This document shows positions 1 to 5,587 of a stretch of 14,055 nt of DNA, piece after piece; position 1 is the stretch's first letter; every line of letters starts with the position of its first letter. The DNA comes from an uncultured Lachnospiraceae bacterium (GTDB taxonomy: Bacteria; Bacillota; Clostridia; Lachnospirales; Lachnospiraceae), in contig CAJUMM010000071.1 in NCBI GenBank assembly GCA_910586955.1, forward strand, positions 1 through 14,055, written 5' to 3'. The notes beneath the pieces were generated by a model, which ran no database searches, was not told the origin of the DNA, and saw only the letters and a program-made list of their open reading frames with translations. Both the position numbers and the translations under genes were made by a program.

Positions 1-40
1 GAGATCTACACTCTTTCCCTACACGACGCTCTTCCGATCT
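1..40 (+). other. Illumina TruSeq adapter remnant (not genomic)
   Basis: The first 40 bases, ending in GACGCTCTTCCGATCT, match the 3' part of the standard Illumina read-1 adapter from memory of that oligo. Genomic sequence starts at about base 41. This indicates an untrimmed read at a contig end, so nothing biological should be read into it. Confidence 0.97.
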
Positions 41-74
41 TCTGGGCATATTTTTTTGAATCTCTTTTGTATGC

Positions 75-147
75 GGGCGTGTAGCTCAGTTGGCAGAGCA
101 CTTGACTTTTAATCAAGTTGTCCGGGGTTCGAATCCCCGCACGCTCA
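75..147 (+). tRNA. tRNA-Lys (anticodon UUU)
   Basis: A full cloverleaf can be drawn by eye. The acceptor stem pairs GGGCGTG (75-81) with CACGCTC (140-146) with one G-U pair. TAGCTC follows as positions 8-13. The anticodon stem CTTGA/TCAAG (101-105/113-117) encloses a 7-base loop with anticodon TTT at 108-110. The T arm is CGGGG-TTCGAAT-CCCCG. The discriminator is A147. No CCA is encoded (TAA follows), as is common in Clostridia. A strong terminator begins 2 bases downstream, so this is the last or only gene of its transcript. Confidence 0.96.
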
Positions 148-148
148 T

Positions 149-192
149 AAAAAGAACCCATGGAAATTTTAGAAAGCCATGGGTTCTTTTTT
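149..192. terminator. Two-way intrinsic terminator between tRNA-Lys and the AraC-type gene
   Basis: A perfect 13-bp stem (AAAGAACCCATGG at 151-163 with its complement at 177-189) encloses a 13-base loop. It is followed by a T run on the plus strand and by TTTTTA on the minus strand. It terminates the tRNA transcript from the left. From the right it overlaps the stop codon of the convergent regulator gene (191-193), so the two genes share one terminator. Confidence 0.9.
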
Positions 193-1081
193 AGTGAAGA
201 TACATTTTACGGTAAGCATTGGGGGTCTTGCCGCAGAGCCGTTTGAAAATTTTACAAAAGTAGGATTCACTGGAAAAACCTGTTTGAAGTGCAATATCCA
301 AAACGGAGAGCCTGCTGGCCCGCAGAAGCTTTTGGGCAGTTTCGATGCGGTAATCCAGAAGATACTCAAAGGGCGTTTTATGGATACAGAGCTGGAAACA
401 GCGCAGGCATTCCCTCTTACTCACGGCTGCAGAGGAGGCAATCTCCTCCAGGGAGACTTTTTCATGGTAATGCTGTTGGATGTAGGACATCATAGTCTGG
501 ATGCGTTCCTGGTACAGGGATTTTTGGGGAACACTCTGCAGATGGAGTTCCTGGATTTCCTCCAGGAGAAGCAGCCAGATTTCAGATAAAAGGTTTCTGG
601 TGGAAAACTCGCAGTTTTCCTCTTCCTGCAGGGCGGAAAGTTTTCGAAGCCGGGAAAGCATGGTTTGCTGGCGGAGGGTTTTCCCACGGATCTCCAAAAT
701 CTCCAGCTTTTTATTTTTCGACACCGGATCAACATATTTTGTCTCAAAAATACTCCGGAAATGGCCGCTTAAGAGAACCGGGTGAAATAGATGGGAACTT
801 AAGAGAACAGGCTGGCCCTCATTTGCACATTCCATAGAGCACAGGACATTGGAATTAATAAAAAAGGCTTCATCTTGATGGAAAATGTAACTTTGGCCGG
901 AAGTATCCAGCTTCAGGCTGCCGTGAACCATATAGCCAAATTCAAATTCTTCGTGCCAGTGCCAGGGGATCTTTGTCTCCGGAAAAGCAGTGTGGTGCAG
1001 GACATAAGGATATTCGGAGGTAAGTCCTTCAATCTCTTCTAATTGATTTTCTTTTAGCTTAATTCTTCCTTTGATTTCCAC
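191..1081 (-). CDS. AraC-family transcriptional regulator with N-terminal cupin domain
   Basis: 296 residues. The N-terminal half is a cupin-type sensing domain with a histidine-rich WHWHEEFE segment at residues 40-47. The last ~105 residues are a double helix-turn-helix of the AraC/XylS type, including VSLEEIASSAAVSKRE and the second-helix signature DIALQTGFSSESYFCKIFKR, then GKTPNAYRK. The architecture matches one-component regulators of sugar or small-molecule uptake; the ligand cannot be read from the sequence. The start is GTG at 1081, chosen because GGAG (complement of 1089-1092) lies 7 bases upstream. The gene converges on tRNA-Lys and shares its terminator. It diverges from the small ORF at 1237, its only possible divergent target here, across an AT-rich spacer. 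AraC regulators often act on a divergently transcribed neighbour, but no transporter or catabolic gene is present to suggest a pathway. Confidence 0.9.
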   Translation of the reverse strand: MEIKGRIKLKENQLEEIEGLTSEYPYVLHHTAFPETKIPWHWHEEFEFGYMVHGSLKLDTSGQSYIFHQDEAFFINSNVLCSMECANEGQPVLLSSHLFHPVLLSGHFRSIFETKYVDPVSKNKKLEILEIRGKTLRQQTMLSRLRKLSALQEEENCEFSTRNLLSEIWLLLLEEIQELHLQSVPQKSLYQERIQTMMSYIQQHYHEKVSLEEIASSAAVSKRECLRCFQLCIHKTPFEYLLDYRIETAQKLLRASRLSVLDIALQTGFSSESYFCKIFKRLCGKTPNAYRKMYLH

Positions 1082-1236
1082 AGTACAACTCCAAATTAAT
1101 ATTTTTATTTAAATTTAGGCTATATTATTATATAAAATGTCTATATATCTGTATAATTATTTAAAATATGTAATTATAATTATATTATAAAAAATGGAAC
1201 CTGTAAAGAGAAAACGAAGGGCAAGGAGGAATAAAG
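1082..1236. other. AT-rich divergent intergenic region
   Basis: This region is almost entirely A and T between about 1095 and 1195, in contrast to the GC-rich genes of the rest of the window. Several TATAAT-like hexamers occur (for example 1152-1157), but there is no convincing TTGACA-like partner on either strand, so I do not assign a promoter. It should hold the start sites for the AraC-type gene (minus) and the small ORF at 1237 (plus). Confidence 0.5.
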
Positions 1237-1317
1237 ATGGAGCTTTTTGTAATGACGGGATGTGTTTTGGGTATTTTGGGGCTTTGCATTTTTGAAGAGC
1301 GGATTTTGAAAGGATAA
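1237..1317 (+). CDS. Small hydrophobic ORF (26 aa), candidate membrane microprotein
   Basis: An ATG at 1237 follows a near-perfect Shine-Dalgarno, AAGGAGGA (1223-1230), with 6-base spacing. It opens 26 codons ending in TAA. The product has one hydrophobic stretch (FVMTGCVLGILGLCIF) flanked by Glu residues and a basic tail ending in ERILKG, the look of a single-pass membrane microprotein. I do not recognise a family. It lies divergent from the AraC-type regulator and upstream of the CIRCE/hsp20 promoter, with no terminator between, so readthrough into hsp20 is possible. The strong SD is the main argument that it is translated; a chance SD-ATG in AT-rich DNA is the alternative. Confidence 0.5.
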   Translation: MELFVMTGCVLGILGLCIFEERILKG

Positions 1318-1349
1318 TATCCAACAATTCACAAAGTTTTCACAAAATA

Positions 1350-1376
1350 TTAGCACTCGCCTATTGACAGTGCTAA
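1350..1376. promoter_or_regulatory. CIRCE operator (HrcA binding site)
   Basis: TTAGCACTC, 9 bases, CAGTGCTAA. This matches the CIRCE consensus TTAGCACTC-N9-GAGTGCTAA with a single mismatch in the right arm. CIRCE is the binding site of the heat-shock repressor HrcA. It overlaps the -35 box of the hsp20 promoter, so HrcA binding would block RNA polymerase directly. Confidence 0.95.
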
Positions 1377-1392
1377 CAAAAAGAGCTATAGT
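1364..1392 (+). promoter_or_regulatory. Sigma-A promoter of hsp20
   Basis: A perfect -35 TTGACA (1364-1369), a 17-base spacer, and -10 TATAGT (1387-1392). The -35 box begins inside the CIRCE spacer and runs into its right arm. The predicted start is near 1399, giving an A-rich 5' UTR of about 84 bases. Confidence 0.9.
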
Positions 1393-1423
1393 ACAGTTGT
1401 AGCAAGGAAAAAGAAAAAAGAGG

Positions 1424-1460
1424 TATCAACTCATAAGAAAAATGAAAAAATAAGTTGATA
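1424..1460 (+). promoter_or_regulatory. Hairpin in the hsp20 5' UTR
   Basis: TATCAACT (1424-1431) and its exact complement AGTTGATA (1453-1460) bracket a 21-base A-rich loop, ending 8 bases before the AGGAGG ribosome binding site. The SD itself is not in the stem, so this is not a classical SD-sequestering thermometer. It may stabilise the mRNA or affect ribosome access; its role is unknown. Confidence 0.45.
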
Positions 1461-1482
1461 ATCATGTTAGGAGGAATGAATT

Positions 1483-1923
1483 ATGATGATGATGCCTAGT
1501 ATTTTTGGTAACAGCTTGTTCAACGATTTGATGGATTTTCCTTTTGACCACGGGTTTTCCGGAACGTCCAAAAGGGAAAGCGCCCTGATGAAAACGGACG
1601 TGAAGGAGAAAGACGGGGTTTATGAGCTTGAGATGGAATTGCCGGGCTATAAGAAAGAGGATGTTACGGCACAGCTCAAAAACGGATATCTGACCATAAG
1701 CGCCTCGAAAAATACCAGCAACGAAGAAAAGGATGAAAAAGGAAGCTATATCCGCAGAGAACGTTACTGCGGCCAGTGCGCCAGAAGCTTTTATGTAGGT
1801 GAGGAGGTCCGTCAGGAGGATATTAAAGCGAAATTTGAAAACGGAATCCTGATTCTCTCCGTTCCCAAGGAGGAACCCAGGAAGCCGGTGGAGGAAAATA
1901 CCTTTATCGCCATTGAAGGGTAG
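1483..1923 (+). CDS. Hsp20 / alpha-crystallin small heat-shock protein
   Basis: 146 residues, the usual size for bacterial sHSPs. After a short N-terminal arm with FGNSLFNDLMDFP, the alpha-crystallin domain starts at MKTDVKEKDGVYELEMELPG, includes the VTAQLKNGYLTISASK strand pair, and closes with the family signature FENGILILSVPK. A short C-terminal extension follows. These proteins are ATP-independent holdases that keep unfolding cytosolic proteins soluble for later refolding by DnaK/GroEL. The start is the first of four consecutive ATG codons (1483), 8 bases after AGGAGG (1469-1474); a downstream ATG in the run could also serve. The gene is monocistronic, between a CIRCE-controlled promoter and its own terminator, so it should be induced when HrcA is inactivated by heat or misfolded protein. 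Confidence 0.96.
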   Translation: MMMMPSIFGNSLFNDLMDFPFDHGFSGTSKRESALMKTDVKEKDGVYELEMELPGYKKEDVTAQLKNGYLTISASKNTSNEEKDEKGSYIRRERYCGQCARSFYVGEEVRQEDIKAKFENGILILSVPKEEPRKPVEENTFIAIEG

Positions 1924-1931
1924 TGATTCCC

Positions 1932-1960
1932 GGGCCTGTCTGAAACGGCAGGCCCTTTTT
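1932..1960 (+). terminator. Intrinsic terminator of hsp20
   Basis: GGGCCTGTC (1932-1940) pairs with GGCAGGCCC (1947-1955), 9 bp with one G-U pair. The loop is 6 bases and is followed by TTTTTATAT. It lies 8 bases past the hsp20 stop codon. Confidence 0.92.
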
Positions 1961-2013
1961 ATATGAAGCGGCAGCGGCATAGAGCGTTCTTTTTTTGCCT
2001 ACCATATCAGGGA

Positions 2014-2042
2014 TGGCAATTCCCCGGAAATTATAGTAGAAT
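2014..2042 (+). promoter_or_regulatory. Weak candidate promoter for the hydF-decarboxylase gene
   Basis: TGGCAA (2014-2019), 17 bases, TAGAAT (2037-2042). The -35 match is poor. It is proposed because the preceding gene ends in a strong terminator, so a promoter is needed within 1961-2071, and this is the best-spaced pair I see. Confidence 0.25.
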
Positions 2043-2071
2043 AGTTGAAAAAGAGAAGGAGAGGCAGGCAG

Positions 2072-4717
2072 ATGGGCTTTCAGGAGACTCCGGCCGCAGA
2101 ACGGCTTCATATTGGAATTTTTGGCAAAAGAAATGCGGGAAAATCCAGTATTTTTAATGCAATAACGGGACAGAAGGCGGCTATCGTTTCGGAGCGGAAA
2201 GGCACGACCACGGATCCGGTCTATAAGGCTATGGAGCTGCTTCCTTTGGGACCTGTGGTTTTGATAGATACCCCGGGGCTGGATGATGAAGGGGAGCTGG
2301 GAGAACTGCGGGTAAAGAAAGGAAGGGAAATACTGCGGAAGACGGATCTGGCAATTCTCGTTGTAGACGGGGAAAAAGGCATGAGCCGGGAGGACAGGCT
2401 TATGGAGAGGGAGTTTCAGGAGAGAGGGCTTCCCTATCTCGTTGTATATAATAAATGTGACCTGTTGGAAAAAGAGCCGGAGACAAAGAAAGGGAAGGGC
2501 GCTTTTTACGCCAGTGCCTGTACCGGAGAGGGGATCCGGGAGCTGAAAGAGCGAATAGCGGCGCTGGTTCCTGAAAGAAAACAAGGGAAAAGGCTGGTGG
2601 GAGATTTGCTGGAGCCCATGGATTTTGTAGTGCTGGCAGTCCCCATAGACAAGGCTGCCCCAAAGGGGCGGCTGATTCTGCCCCAGCAGCAAGTCATCCG
2701 GGATATTCTGGAGACAGGGGCGGTACCCATTGTAACCCGGGAGACGGAGCTTAGGGAAACTCTTGAGCAGCTTGGAAGGAAGCCGGCCCTGGTAATTACG
2801 GACAGCCAGGTTTTTGAGCAGGTTCACAGAGAGGTGCCCCGGGACATCCCTCTTACCTCCTTTTCTATTTTGTTTGCCCGCTATAAGGGAGATCTTATGC
2901 AGACGGCGGCAGGGGCCAAAGCGTTGGAGGCACTCCGGGATGGAGACCGGGTCCTTATTTCCGAAGGGTGTACCCATCACCGCCAGTGCGGAGATATTGG
3001 AACAGAGAAACTGCCTCAGTGGATCCGGGAATATACGGGAAAGGAACTGGAATTTTCTTTTACTTCCGGGGGAGATTTTGAGGAGGATTTGAAGAAATAC
3101 GGTTTCGTGGTACACTGCGGCGGCTGTATGCTGAATGAACAGGAAATGAGGTTCCGTCTGGCCAGGGCAAAAGCCTTGGGTATTCCCATGACCAATTACG
3201 GGATTCTGATTGCCTATATGAAGGGGATCCTGGAGCGGAGCATGGAACCCTTTGGGGAGAAGTATAGAGAAGCCCGGGAAAACCGGAGGGAAACACAGTC
3301 CCTTTGCCGGAAATTGAAAGAATACGGGGAATCGGATTTTTACGGATTTCACATGCCGGGACATAAGCGGCAGATAGAGCTGTTTTCTCATCCCTATAGA
3401 ATGGATATCACGGAGATTCCGGATTTTGACGATCTCCACCATCCCCGGGAAGGGGGATTGCTTGGGAGGGCTCAGAAGCGGGCGGCCCGTCTTTACGGTG
3501 CGGAGGAGACTCATTTTCTGATAAACGGAAGCACGGCGGGAATTTTAAGTGCCGTTTCCGGCTGTACCGGCCGGGGGGGAACTATTCTTATGGCCCGCAA
3601 CTGCCATCGCAGCGCCTATCATGCTGCGGAGCTGCGGGAATTGAAAACCTTGTATCTGTATCCACAGCAAATAAAAAATTTGTGGATAAACGGCGGGATT
3701 CTGCCCTGGGATGTGGAAAAGGCCCTGGCTGCGAACCCGGAAATCCAGGCAGTTCTTGTGACCTCCCCCACCTATGAAGGGGTTTGCTCGGATATCCGGT
3801 CCATTGCCCGGATCTGCCACCAATACAAGGTGCCTTTGATTGTAGATCAGGCCCATGGGGCGCATTTTCCCTTTTCCGGTTATTTTCCGGAGGATGCGGT
3901 TACAGCGGGAGCGGATGTGGTGATTCACAGCGTTCATAAGACCCTTCCCTCCCTGACCCAGACTGCGCTCCTGCATCTGCAGGGGGCTTTGGCAGACAGG
4001 GAGAAGATCCGCCGCTATCTTCAGGTGTACCAGAGCAGCAGCCCGTCCTACGTTCTGATGGCATCCCTGGACAGCTGCATGGAGCTTCTGGAGGTGAAAT
4101 CCCAGGAGCTGTTCGAGACACATATCCGGTGCCTTAAGGCTTTCCGGAAAGACTGCCGGGGAATGAAGCGGCTGTTTCTGGCGGGAGACGGTCTGGCCGG
4201 GAAGAAGGGAGTGCAGGATTTTGATCGTTCCAAATTGCTGGTTTCCACCTGGAGGGCGGAGATTTCCGGCAGAAAGCTTGGGGAACTTCTGCGGAAGCGG
4301 TATCACTTGGAGACGGAAATGCAGGCGCCTTACTATGTGCTGGGAATTGCCGGTGCAGCCGATACGGAGGAAGGATTTATCCGGCTGAGCCGGGCTTTGC
4401 GGGTATTGGACCAAGAATTAACCGGGCGGGAAGGAACGGAAACGCTATCCCTGGAGGCGGAGAAGGATACTAAGCCTCCCAAAGCCCTGTACCCTCCGGG
4501 AGAAGCTCTGGGGCAGCCTAAGGAAGCGGTAGATCTGTCCCGGTGCCGGGGCAGAATTGCGGCGTCCTACGTGTATCTCTATCCGCCGGGAATACCGCTT
4601 CTTGTTCCCGGAGAGGAGATTTTGCCCTGGATCCAGGAACGGATTAAGGCATTTCTGGAAGCAGGGCTGGAAGTACAGGGCCTTGGGACGGGCGGGAAGA
4701 TTTGGGTATTGAAATAA
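2072..4717 (+). CDS. hydF: HydF [FeFe]-hydrogenase maturation GTPase fused to an Orn/Lys/Arg-decarboxylase-type PLP enzyme
   Basis: One open frame of 881 residues holds two complete proteins. Residues 1-395 are HydF, the GTPase/scaffold on which the [2Fe] subcluster of the H-cluster is built. It has Walker A GKRNAGKS (18-25), GTTTDP, DTPG (66-69), NKCD (127-130), and the iron-sulfur ligand pattern C300-x-H302 ... H348-C-x-x-C352, with 45 residues between the histidines (the usual range quoted is 46-53). Residues ~410-881 are a fold-type I PLP decarboxylase of the short YaaO/SpeA kind: FHMPGHKR (426-433), DQAHGAH (592-598), and the PLP lysine K623 in SVHK, then a C-terminal domain with YPPGIPLLVPGEEI. 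The substrate (lysine, arginine or ornithine) cannot be decided. The start is ATG 2072, 7 bases after AAGGAGAGG, preferred over an upstream in-frame TTG at 2045. The joint is a ~30-residue charged linker. An internal ATG at 3242 (M391) has GGAG 6 bases upstream and would give a free 491-residue decarboxylase. A lost stop through a one-base sequencing error is the main alternative. Confidence 0.9.
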   Translation: MGFQETPAAERLHIGIFGKRNAGKSSIFNAITGQKAAIVSERKGTTTDPVYKAMELLPLGPVVLIDTPGLDDEGELGELRVKKGREILRKTDLAILVVDGEKGMSREDRLMEREFQERGLPYLVVYNKCDLLEKEPETKKGKGAFYASACTGEGIRELKERIAALVPERKQGKRLVGDLLEPMDFVVLAVPIDKAAPKGRLILPQQQVIRDILETGAVPIVTRETELRETLEQLGRKPALVITDSQVFEQVHREVPRDIPLTSFSILFARYKGDLMQTAAGAKALEALRDGDRVLISEGCTHHRQCGDIGTEKLPQWIREYTGKELEFSFTSGGDFEEDLKKYGFVVHCGGCMLNEQEMRFRLARAKALGIPMTNYGILIAYMKGILERSMEPFGEKYREARENRRETQSLCRKLKEYGESDFYGFHMPGHKRQIELFSHPYRMDITEIPDFDDLHHPREGGLLGRAQKRAARLYGAEETHFLINGSTAGILSAVSGCTGRGGTILMARNCHRSAYHAAELRELKTLYLYPQQIKNLWINGGILPWDVEKALAANPEIQAVLVTSPTYEGVCSDIRSIARICHQYKVPLIVDQAHGAHFPFSGYFPEDAVTAGADVVIHSVHKTLPSLTQTALLHLQGALADREKIRRYLQVYQSSSPSYVLMASLDSCMELLEVKSQELFETHIRCLKAFRKDCRGMKRLFLAGDGLAGKKGVQDFDRSKLLVSTWRAEISGRKLGELLRKRYHLETEMQAPYYVLGIAGAADTEEGFIRLSRALRVLDQELTGREGTETLSLEAEKDTKPPKALYPPGEALGQPKEAVDLSRCRGRIAASYVYLYPPGIPLLVPGEEILPWIQERIKAFLEAGLEVQGLGTGGKIWVLK

Positions 4718-4732
4718 TATGGGGAGGCAGAG

Positions 4733-5326
4733 ATGGGGAAGTTATTTTATGTAATTGGAAAAAGCTCTACGGGGAAAGATACTATTTTTAAAAGTCTTAT
4801 GGAAAATGCAGAGCTGGCCCTGCAGCCCTTTGTGATGTATACTACCCGGCCCATGCGGGCAGGGGAGACGCCTGGAAGGGAGTATTATTTTACCGACGAA
4901 GAGGGGCTGTCCCGGATGGCAGGGCAGGGGAAGGTGATTGAGGTGCGGTCTTATGACACCGTACACGGGATCTGGAAGTATTTTACGGCCCATGGGGATG
5001 ACATTGATTTAGAAAACTGCAATTATGCTATGATCGGCGTTCTGGATTCCTTCCGGGCAGCCAGGGACTACTATGGGGCGGGCAAAGTGGTTCCCCTCTA
5101 CATTGAAGTGGAGGACGGGGAGCGGCTGCAGCGGGCCCTGGACCGGGAGCGCGCCCAGGAAGCACCCAGATATGCGGAGCTGTGCCGCCGTTTCCTTGCG
5201 GACAGCGAAGATTTCTCCGAAGAGAACATCCAAAAGAGCGGAATCGGAAGGCGCTTCCAAAACAAAAACCTGCAGGAATGTATCCAGGAGATAACCGCCT
5301 ACATTCTGGAAGAAGAAGCCCGCTGA
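4733..5326 (+). CDS. Guanylate-kinase-like nucleotide kinase
   Basis: 197 residues with P-loop GKSSTGKDT (9-17) and the guanylate-kinase substrate motif TTRPMRAGETPGREYYF (37-53), close to the family TTR-x-x-R-x-GE-x-x-G-x-x-Y-x-F. This suggests phosphorylation of GMP or a similar nucleoside monophosphate by ATP. It departs from canonical Gmk: Asp follows the P-loop Lys where Ser is usual, and the central region (TVHGIWKYFTAHGDD, then NYAMIGVLDSF) lacks the recognisable YGT and ID-x-QG motifs. It may therefore be a divergent paralogue rather than the housekeeping Gmk. The start ATG follows GGGGAGG by 5 bases and is 15 bases after the HydF-decarboxylase stop, so the two are co-transcribed. In B. 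subtilis the gene between yaaO and the holB group is tmk (thymidylate kinase), so this gene occupies the tmk position without being a Tmk. Confidence 0.8.
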   Translation: MGKLFYVIGKSSTGKDTIFKSLMENAELALQPFVMYTTRPMRAGETPGREYYFTDEEGLSRMAGQGKVIEVRSYDTVHGIWKYFTAHGDDIDLENCNYAMIGVLDSFRAARDYYGAGKVVPLYIEVEDGERLQRALDRERAQEAPRYAELCRRFLADSEDFSEENIQKSGIGRRFQNKNLQECIQEITAYILEEEAR

Positions 5327-5357
5327 CTGTCATTTTCTGTAATCCCGAATAAAACGT

Positions 5358-5387
5358 TTGTCTTTCCCCCAAAAGCTATGTTATAAT
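5358..5387 (+). promoter_or_regulatory. Sigma-A promoter upstream of the structured leader and holB
   Basis: -35 TTGTCT (5358-5363), 18-base spacer, -10 TATAAT (5382-5387) preceded by TG one base upstream (extended -10). The predicted start is near 5394. It opens a new transcription unit for the structured RNA and the holB operon, about 30 bases after the kinase gene ends; I see no terminator between. Confidence 0.8.
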
Positions 5388-5393
5388 GTCCAC

Positions 5394-5534
5394 GACAGCA
5401 ATGAGCAGTGCCAAAATACAAAGTGGAAAAACGGCAGCTTGCTGACGGTTTTTCCGGTTTGTATTTTGATAGGGCGAAGCCCGTGAATGAGGAAAACCAA
5501 AGGTTTTCCGAATGCACTGCGGGTTTTATTTTAG
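5394..5534 (+). ncRNA. Structured RNA of unknown class (multi-hairpin leader or small RNA) before holB
   Basis: The 5' leader folds by eye into a four-way junction. A closing helix of 7 bp pairs GCAGTGC (5405-5411) with GCACTGC (5514-5520). Inside are three hairpins. H1 (5412-5468) has an 11-bp perfect lower stem (5412-5422 with 5458-5468), an 8-bp upper stem GGAAAAAC/GTTTTTCC (5425-5432 with 5448-5455) and a CUUG tetraloop (5438-5441). H2 is GGGC-GAA-GCCC (5472-5482). H3 (5491-5509) has an 8-bp stem GGAAAACC/GGTTTTCC with an AAA loop. The T-rich stretch GGGTTTTATTTT follows at 5521-5532. The arms of H1's upper stem and H3 are near-identical, so they could exchange partners, a feature of switching RNAs. 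I do not find the hallmarks of SRP RNA, T-box, or the riboswitch classes whose cores I can recall. It could be a cis-regulator of holB or a free small RNA. Confidence 0.55.
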
Positions 5535-5587
5535 CAACCCAACATTTCCCACCCTCAATCCCTCATAAAAAAGGAGGCGAAAGAATA

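Noticed and set aside
75..192. tRNA-Lys as an integration (att) site for a mobile element
   Set aside because: No integrase, and no direct repeat of the tRNA 3' end seen in the window; the downstream inverted repeat is a terminator.
1904..3514. 536-codon minus-strand open frame
   Set aside because: It lies antisense to the HydF-decarboxylase gene, has a Leu/Pro/Phe/His-rich composition without domains, and shows no SD. It is a shadow of a GC-biased real gene.
5394..5534. SRP RNA, 6S RNA or T-box as identity of the leader RNA
   Set aside because: No GGAAGGAAGCAGC-type SRP apical motif, no single long rod with a central bubble as in 6S, and no T-box sequence GGGTGGTACCGCG. The class stays unassigned.
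5408..5587. In-frame upstream extension of holB by 60 codons
   Set aside because: It overlaps the structured RNA and has no family-like sequence; ATG 5588 has a perfect AAGGAGG and matches the family N-terminus.
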